DNA from: an uncultured Bacteroidia bacterium
Lineage (GTDB): Bacteria; Bacteroidota; Bacteroidia; Bacteroidales; ML635J-15
Direction of reading: 5' to 3'
DNA: 64,000 nt
NCBI GenBank assembly: GCA_902776565.1
Contig: CACYQN010000001.1
Location: forward strand, 1 to 64,000
In this document: positions 33,974 through 43,266 of the stretch, one piece after another
How the letters are laid out: each line of letters starts with the position of its first letter
Position numbering within the stretch: position 1 is the first letter of the stretch
Program-made: the position numbers and the translations under genes
The notes under the pieces: generated by a model
Database searches by the model: none
Seen by the model: the letters and a program-made list of their open reading frames with translations, nothing else
Told to the model about the DNA's origin: nothing

Positions 33974-36900
33974 CATGAAAATATTATTTTCGGTTTTGTT
34001 TTGTTTGTTTGCTGTTAGTGTTTTTGCACAGCAGACTATTATAATGAATCATAACCAAACGGTAAATATGACGGGTTGTTCTGCAGTTTTATACGACTCC
34101 GGAGGTGCAACTGGTAACTACAGCAATTATGAAGATTATATGGTTACGGTTTGTGTGCCAACTGGTTATCCAATGTCATTGGAGATTGTTTCTTTTCGTT
34201 CAGAAAGTATAGATTATCTTTCAATATATCAAGGGACTGGAATAAATGGGAATGCAGTTGCGCTTAATATAAGTGGTTCTTCTGGAGCCGGTAATTCTTA
34301 TTCCGTTGGTGCGTCATGTGCCACCTTTGTTTGGCATTCCGACTATTCGGTGGTTTATTCAGGTTTTGAAATCAATATAGTTTGTGAAATGCCGTGTCAG
34401 GATTTTACTTTGGTTCCAGACATTACTGCTCGTTGGAATGCAACCGAGGAACGTTATGAGGCTTGCTCGAATGATGAACTCGGTATTGCGGCTCACGGAG
34501 TTTTCCCGAACAACGATGCTCCTAACGGCTATCACCAGTCCGATGAGAACCTTACTTGGACCTGGAGCTGGGTGGATGTAAATGGCAGACATGAGTATGG
34601 AGGCGTTGGTGCCAGTTCTCTTGATGCCGATATCGAACCGGGTGCATACTACATTAATCTGCAGGCTACCGACCTCAACGGCTGTACTTACATTTATCCC
34701 GAATCTTTCCTTGTTTTAATATCCTTGCCTCCAACATTTACCGGAACTACGGTAACTCCGTCGATATGTTCAGGCGATGTCGCTTTGCTCGAAGGTCAGG
34801 TTCATCAGCCGGATCCTTGGGTGATGCAGATTCCGGAAGCAATTATCGAGGAACACTGCTTCGAGGATGTTACGAACTATACTCAGACTATGTGTTTCGA
34901 GCACAATGCTTTTGCCCCTGGTCAGAGCATCCAGAGCACAAGCGACATCGAGTCGATATGTATGGAAATCGAACATTCATACATCGGTGACCTTGAAGTA
35001 TGGATAACTTGTCCTTCAGGAAACAGAATGGACTTGTTCAATGGATATGGCAGCGCTTGTTATGACTGTGGTTATGAGTTCTTGGGCGAACCTGTTGACG
35101 AAGGTAACGATGCTTGTGTTCAGGGTGTTCCATATCATTATTGCTGGAATCAAACAGCAACGCAAACAATGGAGTCTGTAGCTTCCAATCCACCAACATA
35201 CACATATACAAATAATGTTGGATATACATATACCAATCATCCATACATTCCAGCAGGTGACTATAGGCCTAGGGGTAACTGGTCAAGCCTTGTAGGATGC
35301 CCTGTAAACGGTGAGTGGTGTATCAACATTCAGGACCACCTCGGTTCTGACGATGGAACTGTATTCTCGGTTGAGTTGCACTTTGCCGACCACATGATTC
35401 CCGCTGGCGACAACGTTATCCAGTACCAGACCGAATTTGATGAATCAGAAGATTCGCAGGACTTGACCTGGAACGGTCAGTCTCTTTTCCAGGAATTTGA
35501 AGCAAGCACTACTGCAACTCCAACCGAACCTGGGGAGCACGAATATACATTCTATGCTACCGATAACTTTGGCTGTACTTACGATACAACTTTGATTGTA
35601 ACGGTGAGAGACTTCGACGACCCAAGCTGTTGTATTCGTCCTACTCCTTATGCTGGTGTAGATGCCCGCGTATGTACCGACCGCTATATGCTTTCGGCAA
35701 CTCCGCTTCCTGCTGGAAACGAAGGCACTTGGACTGTTGTTTCGGCTCCAACTGGTGGTAATGCAACTTTCGCAGCACTACATTCGCCAACGACAAATGT
35801 TTTTGTCGATACTTGGGGAACCTACAAGTTCAGATGGACAGAAGCTTATTTGGGCGATTACGACAACTGTTCAACATACGACGATGTAGTTGTTGAATTC
35901 TATCCGCAGCCTACAAATACGTTCACCTATCTGCCCGTAAGATGTTTCGGCGATGAAACGACAATCACTTACCTTGGCAATATGACTATGGTGGGTGCTG
36001 TTGCCAACAATGCTACATACGTTTGGGATTTCGACGGCGGTATTGTCGAGTCGGGAAGTGGCGCAGGTCCTTATACCGTATATTGGAACAATGCCGAAGC
36101 TTCTACTCACGCTGTAACATTGCACATCGAGGCTAACGGCTGTGTTTCGGAAGATACCGTAGTGAACATATTTACTCCGTCTAAGCTGGTCGGCGACATA
36201 ACAACCGTTGACAACAACTGCTACCGCGATTGCCAGGGTTCGGCAACAATAACGGCTACCGGTGGAACTTTGCCGTATTCGTATTCGTGGAGCGCTCCAT
36301 CAAACACTATTGTAAATCTCTGCATGGGCGACTATAGCGTTACCGTAAGCGATGCCAACAACTGCCAGCTTTCGTTCGACTACGTAATTAATGAGCCTGA
36401 TGAACTTACTGTTGCAAGTGTTACAAGCACTAACTTGACTTGTCACAATTCGTTTGACGGTTCGGCTCGAATAAATATAACTGGCGGTTCTCCCGAATAT
36501 ACATATTTGTGGTCAGACATTGGATATGCATCTTACCGCAGAAGAAATCTTCCTGCAGGTGAATATGGTGTTACTGTAACCGACGAGCATGGTTGTTCGC
36601 TGTCGCGTGAGTTCATCATTACTCAGCCAGAACCGCTGATTGTAATGTCCGAAAACAATAGTGCAGTCTGCGAAGGTACGGTTTCGTTTGTGCAGGCTAC
36701 GGCTGTAGGCGGTACTATGCCATACTCTTACCACTGGGTGCCAAGCAACGGAACTACTGTCGGAAATACTTCTAACTTCGAGACTACTTTGCACGAAACA
36801 ACAACTTATTCGGTATATGTAACCGATTACAATAGCTGTCAGTCGAACACCGAGACCTTTACAATTACCGTAAGTCCCGAAATGGTAATCGACTCAATGA

Positions 36901-38624
36901 TTCTTGTCCACAACACCTGCTTCGGTTCGTGCGACGGTAGTGCCGAGATTGTGATGCATGGCGGTCTCCAGCCGTTCCAGTACAGATGGGGTTCCGAAAA
37001 CTACATCTATCGCGGACTTTGCGCCGGACTATACACGGTGACTGTCATCGATAACATCGGCTGTAATGTGAATACATATTTCATAATAGAGCAGCCTTCG
37101 CAGATGTTCGCCAACACAATGACAACTCCTGCAACCTGCGGCAATACTCCCGACGGTACGGCTCTGATAAATGTTCAGGGTGGTGTGCCACCATATTCGT
37201 ACCTCTGGCCCGACGGACAGACAACCCACAACATAACGGCTGTACCAGGAACTTATGAGGTTACCGTTTCCGACGACCACAACTGCCGTATCGAAAGCGA
37301 AATAACTGTCGATGGTCCTACACCTATATATATATTACCGATGAACGACCAGACTATCTGCAACGGTCAGACAACTTCGATAACTACTCAGGTGGCAGGT
37401 GGAACGCCGTTCTATACTTACATGTGGGCAAATCAGGATTCGGTAGTGTCGTACTCTAACATACTTACGGTTACGCCGACAGTCAACTCGACTTACACGC
37501 TTACCGTTACCGATGCCAACAACTGTACTGCTGTGTCGCAGCCTGTTACCATAACCTTGAATCCTCCTCTGAACATCAGGGCTGTAACTACAAGCTACGA
37601 TACGATATGCCCGGGTACAGGTGCAATTATCAATGTTGAGGCTGAAGGCGGAAACGGCGGTCCATATACGCTGACAATCGACGATGGCTCAATCGTTCCT
37701 GCTCCGTTTACAATAACGCTCGACACTACCACAATGGTTCATATAACATTGTCGGATATGTGCGGAACAACACCGGTTTCCGATTCCATACTGATTAACG
37801 TAAGACCTAATCCCGACACTTTGTTCACTACTTCCGAAATTGCAGGTTGTGCTCCATTTTCGGTTAGGTTCATGCCGTTCCATACTGCAGACCAAACATT
37901 GTGGGAATTTGGTGACTATGGTTTCTCTGATGCACTTTCGCCAACTCATATCTACAAGGACGAGGGTACATATAGCGTGTCTCTTGAACTTGTTGACATA
38001 TTCGGATGCCACTTCTACAAGACTTACAACAACTTGATTACTGTATATCCGAAGCCTAAGGCAATGTTCGAGACCGATCCGCAGTTGACTGGAATGTTGG
38101 ATTCTGAAATTGAATTTATCAACTATTCGACTGGTGCAGAACGCTACTACTGGTTCTTTGGCGACAACGACAGCTCGTTGTTCGAGAATCCGCGTCACAC
38201 CTATAGGCGAATCGGTGAATTCGAGGTAATGCTGGTTGCAGAATCAGACCTCTATTGCCGCGATACTTCTATCCGTAACGTAACCATCCAGAACGAGTTT
38301 GCATTCTATGCTCCGACATCGTTCACGCCAAATGGCGACCAGATGAACGACTGCTTCAGGATTTGCGGTAACGGCATCACTCGCAACAACTTCTCGCTCA
38401 CTATATTCGACCGCTGGGGAGCAATGGTGTTTAGTACCGATGTATATGACCCGACGGCAAGTTGCTCGTCGTGCGGAATAGGTGCATGGGACGGTACCGA
38501 TATGGGTAACAAGATTCAGGGCGATGCAGTATGTCCTCCTGGTCTGTACCAGTGGTTCTGCTCGTTTGAGGATTGGAACGGTGTAATCCACAACAGACAG
38601 GGAACGATAATGCTGATAAGATAG
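33960..38624 (+). CDS. Giant secreted protein: CUB, P-domain-like, SprB and PKD repeats, CHU_C sorting domain
   Basis: A 1554-residue protein with a signal peptide (about 1-25, AVSVFAQQ). In order: CUB-like domain (about 27-145, SEYD-type calcium face YLSIYQG), an Ig/PKD-like module (about 150-260), a proprotein-convertase P-domain-like module (about 300-480; SYIGDLEVWITCPSG, WSSLVGCPVNGEWCINIQD), about six SprB-type repeats (about 740-1230; CYRDCQGSATITATGG and similar), two PKD domains (about 1295-1450; LWEFGDYG, YWFFGDNDSS) and a CHU_C type B sorting domain (about 1455-1554; SFTPNGDQMND, FDRWGAMVF, WDG). Secreted by T9SS and probably surface-bound. No protease domain is seen despite the P-domain. 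ATG 33975 is an alternative start just after the overlap. Confidence 0.87.
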   Translation: MKTNSMKILFSVLFCLFAVSVFAQQTIIMNHNQTVNMTGCSAVLYDSGGATGNYSNYEDYMVTVCVPTGYPMSLEIVSFRSESIDYLSIYQGTGINGNAVALNISGSSGAGNSYSVGASCATFVWHSDYSVVYSGFEINIVCEMPCQDFTLVPDITARWNATEERYEACSNDELGIAAHGVFPNNDAPNGYHQSDENLTWTWSWVDVNGRHEYGGVGASSLDADIEPGAYYINLQATDLNGCTYIYPESFLVLISLPPTFTGTTVTPSICSGDVALLEGQVHQPDPWVMQIPEAIIEEHCFEDVTNYTQTMCFEHNAFAPGQSIQSTSDIESICMEIEHSYIGDLEVWITCPSGNRMDLFNGYGSACYDCGYEFLGEPVDEGNDACVQGVPYHYCWNQTATQTMESVASNPPTYTYTNNVGYTYTNHPYIPAGDYRPRGNWSSLVGCPVNGEWCINIQDHLGSDDGTVFSVELHFADHMIPAGDNVIQYQTEFDESEDSQDLTWNGQSLFQEFEASTTATPTEPGEHEYTFYATDNFGCTYDTTLIVTVRDFDDPSCCIRPTPYAGVDARVCTDRYMLSATPLPAGNEGTWTVVSAPTGGNATFAALHSPTTNVFVDTWGTYKFRWTEAYLGDYDNCSTYDDVVVEFYPQPTNTFTYLPVRCFGDETTITYLGNMTMVGAVANNATYVWDFDGGIVESGSGAGPYTVYWNNAEASTHAVTLHIEANGCVSEDTVVNIFTPSKLVGDITTVDNNCYRDCQGSATITATGGTLPYSYSWSAPSNTIVNLCMGDYSVTVSDANNCQLSFDYVINEPDELTVASVTSTNLTCHNSFDGSARINITGGSPEYTYLWSDIGYASYRRRNLPAGEYGVTVTDEHGCSLSREFIITQPEPLIVMSENNSAVCEGTVSFVQATAVGGTMPYSYHWVPSNGTTVGNTSNFETTLHETTTYSVYVTDYNSCQSNTETFTITVSPEMVIDSMILVHNTCFGSCDGSAEIVMHGGLQPFQYRWGSENYIYRGLCAGLYTVTVIDNIGCNVNTYFIIEQPSQMFANTMTTPATCGNTPDGTALINVQGGVPPYSYLWPDGQTTHNITAVPGTYEVTVSDDHNCRIESEITVDGPTPIYILPMNDQTICNGQTTSITTQVAGGTPFYTYMWANQDSVVSYSNILTVTPTVNSTYTLTVTDANNCTAVSQPVTITLNPPLNIRAVTTSYDTICPGTGAIINVEAEGGNGGPYTLTIDDGSIVPAPFTITLDTTTMVHITLSDMCGTTPVSDSILINVRPNPDTLFTTSEIAGCAPFSVRFMPFHTADQTLWEFGDYGFSDALSPTHIYKDEGTYSVSLELVDIFGCHFYKTYNNLITVYPKPKAMFETDPQLTGMLDSEIEFINYSTGAERYYWFFGDNDSSLFENPRHTYRRIGEFEVMLVAESDLYCRDTSIRNVTIQNEFAFYAPTSFTPNGDQMNDCFRICGNGITRNNFSLTIFDRWGAMVFSTDVYDPTASCSSCGIGAWDGTDMGNKIQGDAVCPPGLYQWFCSFEDWNGVIHNRQGTIMLIR

Positions 38625-38834
38625 TGGTTATCAATTAATAATTGACAATTTACAATTGACAATGTACAATATTAGCGGTGTTTTGCACCGCTATTTTTTT
38701 GTTCGTTTTGTTCGTTCTGTTCGTTTTGTTCGTTCGTTCGTTCGTCGTAGGCTCCAGTCTACGATGTTGCTTATTATGCTCCAGCCTACGACGTATCATA
38801 TTTAAGCTCCAGCCTATAAACAGCTAAGGAATTT
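38625..38834. repeat. Heptamer tract, GTTCGTTTT repeats and GCTCCAGCCTACGA repeats
   Basis: AATTGAC/AATTTAC/AATGTAC heptamers (38634-38668), a terminator (38673-38699), then GTTCGTTTT/GTTCGTTC repeats (38699-38745) and three GCTCCAGTCTACGA-like units (about 38750-38815). Confidence 0.75.
38673..38699 (+). terminator. Terminator of the 33533-38624 operon
   Basis: 8-bp stem TAGCGGTG / CACCGCTA, 5-base loop, seven or more T. Confidence 0.85.
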
Positions 38835-39284
38835 TTATTCCTTTATAATCTTCTTGTATTGTCTTATCCTGTAGTATTTCTTCCTGATGCAAAATTCATA
38901 TATCAGCCATACGGCGAGGAAGGTGTTTGTGGCGATTTCGTAAACCAAGTCCCACGGTGTGGGCAATGTTACAAAGAATCCGGCAATCCATAGCACAAGG
39001 TCTATTGTGAAAAGTATGTCCCAGATGCGCTCCCGATTCTTAAATGCAACGACATTTTCAACATTCCGTTCGATTTCGACTTCGTCGGTGGCGTAAAGGA
39101 AGGGGAGGGGACTTTGTATCATAATGCTGTATCTGCCTTTCGGAATCATTACCGAAACTTTCTTCTGCTGAGTAATACCAACAAGCCGTCCGTTTATGAA
39201 AATGCGGTTAGGCAGTTTCGCCATAAGTTCGGATGTTTCCTTCTCGATGGTTAGTTTCTGGTTTTCAATCTGCGTTTCGTTCAT
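38835..39284 (-). CDS. Small inner-membrane protein of unknown function
   Basis: A 149-residue protein: a short charged helix (1-25), a beta-rich domain (about 26-82; FINGRLVGITQQKKVSVMIP, then YSIMIQSPLPF) resembling PEGA/transthyretin-like modules in outline only, then two hydrophobic segments (about 88-105 and 113-132) and a very basic tail (RKKYYRIRQYKKIIKE). I do not recognise the family. The promoter box TATTTTTG at 39289-39296 on this strand ends 4 bp before the ATG, so the message is probably leaderless. The gene is convergent with the surface-protein operon. Confidence 0.7.
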   Translation of the reverse strand: MNETQIENQKLTIEKETSELMAKLPNRIFINGRLVGITQQKKVSVMIPKGRYSIMIQSPLPFLYATDEVEIERNVENVVAFKNRERIWDILFTIDLVLWIAGFFVTLPTPWDLVYEIATNTFLAVWLIYEFCIRKKYYRIRQYKKIIKE

Positions 39285-39288
39285 GTTG

Positions 39289-39296
39289 CAAAAATA
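39289..39296 (-). promoter_or_regulatory. Promoter -7 box (TATTTTTG), leaderless arrangement
   Basis: Minus-strand TATTTTTG ending 4 bp before the ATG at 39284. Confidence 0.65.
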
Positions 39297-39428
39297 TCAA
39301 AGTTTTGGGAAATGTGGGATTTGATAATTTGATAATTGATAGAATCTTACTATGGCTCGATTGTACAATTTTGAATGTTTTGAAATAGCCAGTCGTCAAT
39401 CGAAAATCGTCAATCGAAAATAATATTG

Positions 39429-39436
39429 TATTTTTG
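39429..39436 (+). promoter_or_regulatory. ribF promoter -7 box (TATTTTTG)
   Basis: TATTTTTG with AGTCGTCAATCGAAAATC-type repeats just upstream (39391-39420). It lies inside the longest open frame, so the start must be downstream. Confidence 0.68.
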
Positions 39437-39449
39437 CAAAAAAATTGAA

Positions 39450-40373
39450 TTGAAAGTTTTTCGAGAAATATTGTCCGAAATTCCTCGTGGATGTGTGGCA
39501 ACTGTTGGCGTGTTCGATGGTGTGCATTCTGGACATCAGTACATTATCCGTCAGTTGAAGCAGATGGCCGACAAGGTTGGTGCCGAGGAACTTGTTATAA
39601 CAATGAATCCTCATCCTGCTGAGTTTTTCGGTCGCAAAATCAGCTTGTTGTCCACAATGGACGAGAAACTCTCCTTGTTTGAACGTTTCGGAGTGAGGAA
39701 CTTGCTGATTCTTAACTTCAACGCTGAGATTGCTGCTCTTTCGGGAACGCGGTTCATCGACGAAATCCTAGTTTCTCAGCTTTCGGTTTCTCGTCTTTTG
39801 CTCGGCTACAACAATTCCATCGGTCACAAGGAAAACGGCGTGTCGGAAATCTCATCGGCAAAAATTCCTGTTTCGCGTCTCGACAGGTTCCACATCGACT
39901 ATTACGACGACATAAGTTCATCGTCGATAAGAAGGTTGCTCGCTTCGGGCGACATCGAACTGGCTAACAAATATTTAGGCTACGAGTATAGCTTGTCGGG
40001 AAATGTGGTGCATGGTTTCGGAATTGGTCACAAAATAGGTTTTCCAACTGCAAATATCAGTCCCTTGTATGCCGACAAGATTATTCCGAGCAACGGCTCT
40101 TACATTGTGTCGGCGGTGGTTGACGGGAAAACTTTCCCCGCAATGCTCAACGTCGGCAGCCGTCCCACTTTCGACGGACAGGAAAATACTATTGAACTCC
40201 ATATACTTGGCTACGATGCCGACATTTATGGGCAAAATTTGAACATTGTGTTCAAAAGCAGGCTGCGCAGCGAACAGAAGTTCGACAGTGTTGAAGACTT
40301 GACAGCACAACTTCGTAAGGACAAGGAAGCTGTTGAGTCGTACTTCGCAAAAAATCCCTTATCTTTGCAATGA
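39450..40373 (+). CDS. ribF: Bifunctional riboflavin kinase/FAD synthetase RibF
   Basis: RibF phosphorylates riboflavin to FMN and adenylates it to FAD. The 307-residue protein has the N-terminal FAD-synthetase nucleotidyltransferase domain (VGVFDGVHSGHQ about 21-32, the HxGH-like motif; SSSSIRRLLASGD near 152-164) and the C-terminal kinase domain (about 180-300; GFGIGHKIGFPTANI, VGSRPTFDG). I place the start at TTG 39450 (MKVFREILSEIP): upstream codons overlap the promoter box, and this matches usual RibF starts. No ATG is available near this position. Its last codons contain the promoter of the next gene. Confidence 0.9.
   Translation: MKVFREILSEIPRGCVATVGVFDGVHSGHQYIIRQLKQMADKVGAEELVITMNPHPAEFFGRKISLLSTMDEKLSLFERFGVRNLLILNFNAEIAALSGTRFIDEILVSQLSVSRLLLGYNNSIGHKENGVSEISSAKIPVSRLDRFHIDYYDDISSSSIRRLLASGDIELANKYLGYEYSLSGNVVHGFGIGHKIGFPTANISPLYADKIIPSNGSYIVSAVVDGKTFPAMLNVGSRPTFDGQENTIELHILGYDADIYGQNLNIVFKSRLRSEQKFDSVEDLTAQLRKDKEAVESYFAKNPLSLQ
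40360..40367 (+). promoter_or_regulatory. Promoter -7 box (TATCTTTG) inside the 3' end of ribF
   Basis: TATCTTTG encodes the ribF residues before its stop and lies 19 bp before ATG 40387 of the permease, giving that gene its own transcript. Confidence 0.65.
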
Positions 40374-40386
40374 AAAATCTTGACTG

Positions 40387-41877
40387 ATGAAGCGTCTGCA
40401 CAGATACGTTTTAAGGGCATTCGTAGGACCGTGGATAATAACGTTCCTGCTCTGCGTGTTCATTCTGCTTATGCAGTTCCTGTGGCGCTACATCGACGAC
40501 CTTGTTGGAAAAGGCCTTGATTTTTCGATAATCTTGGAACTTATGTTCTATGCTTCGTTTTCGTTGGTGCCGCTGGCTTTGCCTTTGGCTGGACTGCTGG
40601 CATCCATTATGTCGATGGGAAAGTTGGGCGAGACGAACGAACTGTTTGCAATGAAGTCGGGCGGAGTGTCGCTATACAGGATAATGTCGCCGCTCATTGT
40701 ATTGAATATAGTGATAAGCATTGTCGCTTTTGTCTTCTCTAATAACATAATGCCATATACAAACTTGAAGATGAGGTCGTTGTTGTTTGGGATACAGCAG
40801 CAACGTCCCGAAGTCATCATACAGAACGGCATATTTGTGGAGCCTACCGAGGACATCAGCATTAAGGTCGATAGCAAGAGCCGCAACAACGACCTGAATG
40901 GTGTCCTGATTTACGACCATCGCAGTTCATCGACACCAAACAACGTTACAATGGCCGCCACGGGAAATATTCTGGTTACCGAGGACAATTCGATGATGAT
41001 ACTGGAACTTCACAATGGTACTCGCCACGAGGACGTTAAGGGAAACAAGTACCAGCACCAGAGGTCAAAGTTTGAACGGCAGGTGACATATCTGGAACTT
41101 GATGCTACGGGCATCGACAAGAACAATGAGGAATTTTTCAAGGGCGGTTACGAGATGCTCGACAACCAGCAGTTGAAATACACTACCGATTCGTTGAATG
41201 ATGCATTGTGTGCAAGGGAGCAGGAGATTTGTGGAAATTTCAAGCGTTTCCAGATATTCAAGGGTATGAACGAGGTATATGGCGGAGCAAATGAAAACCG
41301 TTCGTGGTATAAGTGCCCGCCGCTAAGGCTAACTGCAGAGGACAATTCCGTAGCGGAGAAAATACGCATAGATACGATAATGGCAAGGCTCGACAGCAAG
41401 CAGAAGGAAAATATGTACGAGTTTGCGGTCAACTATTCGAGGTCGGCTAATACCTATATAAATATAGTGGCCGATGAGATTGTCGGAACACGCGGATGGA
41501 TTGCCCGCCACGAAATAGAATGGTACCGCAAGTATGCACTTTCGGTTGCCTGCCTGCTGTTCTGCCTCATAGGAATTCCGCTCGGTTCGGTAATAAGAAA
41601 GGGCGGTTTCGGGCTTTCGCTTGTAGTGTCGGTTTTGATATTCCTGTTGTATTATATAGTGTCGACGACTTTTGAGAGCACCGTCAAGGAACTTATAACT
41701 CCAGCATACATAGGAATGTGGATAAGTACACTTTTGTTGTTGCCTGTTGGAATATACCTTGTGATTTCGGTTGCAAACGACAGCTTGAGAATTAGTCCGC
41801 AGGTAATGAACAAGATTCTTAATCTCTTCAAATTCCGACGCAGAAAGGCTGGAGATACTGACGCTCAACAATCTTGA
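40387..41877 (+). CDS. LptF/LptG-family permease
   Basis: A 496-residue inner-membrane protein of the YjgP/YjgQ family, which with LptB extracts lipopolysaccharide for transport to the outer membrane. Three hydrophobic helices near the N-terminus (about 12-35, 53-80, 98-120), a large periplasmic beta-jellyroll-like domain (about 125-375), then three helices (about 385-475) are seen; the ELFAMKSGGVSLYRIMSPL coupling-helix region (about 82-100) is typical. Bacteroidota members are longer than the 360-residue E. coli proteins, as here. LptF and LptG cannot be told apart from this sequence. It lies between ribF and ribBA with no functional link evident. Confidence 0.88.
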   Translation: MKRLHRYVLRAFVGPWIITFLLCVFILLMQFLWRYIDDLVGKGLDFSIILELMFYASFSLVPLALPLAGLLASIMSMGKLGETNELFAMKSGGVSLYRIMSPLIVLNIVISIVAFVFSNNIMPYTNLKMRSLLFGIQQQRPEVIIQNGIFVEPTEDISIKVDSKSRNNDLNGVLIYDHRSSSTPNNVTMAATGNILVTEDNSMMILELHNGTRHEDVKGNKYQHQRSKFERQVTYLELDATGIDKNNEEFFKGGYEMLDNQQLKYTTDSLNDALCAREQEICGNFKRFQIFKGMNEVYGGANENRSWYKCPPLRLTAEDNSVAEKIRIDTIMARLDSKQKENMYEFAVNYSRSANTYINIVADEIVGTRGWIARHEIEWYRKYALSVACLLFCLIGIPLGSVIRKGGFGLSLVVSVLIFLLYYIVSTTFESTVKELITPAYIGMWISTLLLLPVGIYLVISVANDSLRISPQVMNKILNLFKFRRRKAGDTDAQQS

Positions 41878-41918
41878 TTTTTAAATTTTTTTAAAGGATT
41901 GCAAACGGAAATTTTATG

Positions 41919-41926
41919 TAAATTTG
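41919..41926 (+). promoter_or_regulatory. ribBA promoter -7 box (TAAATTTG)
   Basis: TAAATTTG lies 52 bp before the ATG at 41979. The short leader shows no FMN-riboswitch-like conserved blocks. Confidence 0.55.
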
Positions 41927-41978
41927 CAGCCTTAAAAAAAGTAGGTGGGTTTCGCATTGCGGACTGCCTCTAATTTTA

Positions 41979-43202
41979 ATGAAAGAACTTGATATGGAAG
42001 ATACTAGACGTCGGTTGGATACGGTGGAAGAAGCCATCGAAGATTTCAGGAATGGCAAGATTGTCATTGTTGTTGACGATGAGGACAGGGAGAACGAGGG
42101 CGATTTCATTGTTGCCGCCGAAAAGATAACCCCCGAAATTGTGAACTTCATGCTTCACAACGGTCGCGGAGTGCTTTGCGCACCTATTACCGAGGAACGT
42201 TGCGAGGAACTTGAACTGGCACATCAGGTGTCGAACAACACCTCGATGCTCGGAACTCCGTTTACCGTTACCGTTGACAAGCTTGAAGGCTGTACCACAG
42301 GTGTTTCGGCTCACGACCGTGCCGCTACAATCCGCGCTTTGGCCGACCCGAACTCCAAGCCCGAAACCTTTGGACGTCCGGGACATATAAATCCGCTGTA
42401 CGCAAAGAGCAAGGGTGTGCTTCGTCGCGCAGGACATACCGAGGCTTCAATTGACTTGGCCCGTCTGGCAGGACTTTATCCGGCTGCAGCACTTATCGAA
42501 ATTATGAACGAGGACGGCACTATGGCGCGCCTGCCCCAGCTTTTCGAGGTTGCCGACAAGTACGGACTCAAGATAATCTGCATTGCCGATATAATTAAGT
42601 ACCGCTTGCAGACCGAAAGCCTTGTGGATATGGGCGACCGCGTATTCCTGCCTACCGAATACGGTAATTTCGATGTAATACCATTCCGTCAGCATTGCAA
42701 TGGTCTTGAGCATGTTGCTCTTATTAAGGGCGAATGGAAACCCGATGAGCCTGTGCTTGTGCGCGTACATTCGAGCTGTGCAACCGGCGACATTTTCGGT
42801 TCCAAGAAATGCGACTGCGGAACCCAGCTTCACGAGTCGATGAAGATGATTGAAAAGGAAGGCAAGGGCGTTTTGCTTTACCTCAATCAGGAAGGCCGTG
42901 GCATTGGTCTTATGAACAAGATTGCAGCCTACAAGTTACAGGAGCAAGGTTATGATACCGTTGAGGCAAACCTGCATCTCGGCTTCAAGGACGATGAACG
43001 CGACTATGGCGTTGGCGCGCAGATTCTCAGACATATAGGTGTCACGAAGATGCGCCTTATAACCAACAATCCGCGCAAGCTTGCAGGCATAAAGGGCTAC
43101 GGTCTCGAAGTGGTAGAAACCATACCTATCAAGGTGGAACCCAACGAGTACAACAGGTTCTATCTGCAGACCAAGGCGCAGAAGATGCACCATAAACTTT
43201 AA
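41979..43202 (+). CDS. ribBA: Bifunctional 3,4-dihydroxy-2-butanone-4-phosphate synthase/GTP cyclohydrolase II
   Basis: RibBA makes both precursors of riboflavin: DHBP from ribulose 5-phosphate and the pyrimidine from GTP. The 407-residue fusion has the RibB domain (about 10-205) with [10 protein letters not shown] (about 29-38, Mg2+ site) and [10 protein letters not shown], and the RibA domain (about 210-405) with the zinc ligands in [15 protein letters not shown] (about 266-280) and [11 protein letters not shown] (active-site loop). The typical [16 protein letters not shown] motif ends it. ATG 41979 is used; ATG 41994 is an equally plausible internal start. It lies near ribF, completing much of flavin synthesis locally. 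Confidence 0.95.
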   Translation: MKELDMEDTRRRLDTVEEAIEDFRNGKIVIVVDDEDRENEGDFIVAAEKITPEIVNFMLHNGRGVLCAPITEERCEELELAHQVSNNTSMLGTPFTVTVDKLEGCTTGVSAHDRAATIRALADPNSKPETFGRPGHINPLYAKSKGVLRRAGHTEASIDLARLAGLYPAAALIEIMNEDGTMARLPQLFEVADKYGLKIICIADIIKYRLQTESLVDMGDRVFLPTEYGNFDVIPFRQHCNGLEHVALIKGEWKPDEPVLVRVHSSCATGDIFGSKKCDCGTQLHESMKMIEKEGKGVLLYLNQEGRGIGLMNKIAAYKLQEQGYDTVEANLHLGFKDDERDYGVGAQILRHIGVTKMRLITNNPRKLAGIKGYGLEVVETIPIKVEPNEYNRFYLQTKAQKMHHKL

Positions 43203-43266
43203 AAGGAACTTTTAAATATTTGTAAAAGAGATAAATTAGCATTATTAACTTTAAATTAAAAAAGAG

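Noticed and set aside
41878..41978. FMN riboswitch before ribBA
   Set aside because: The predicted leader is only about 50 nt and lacks the conserved multi-hairpin blocks.
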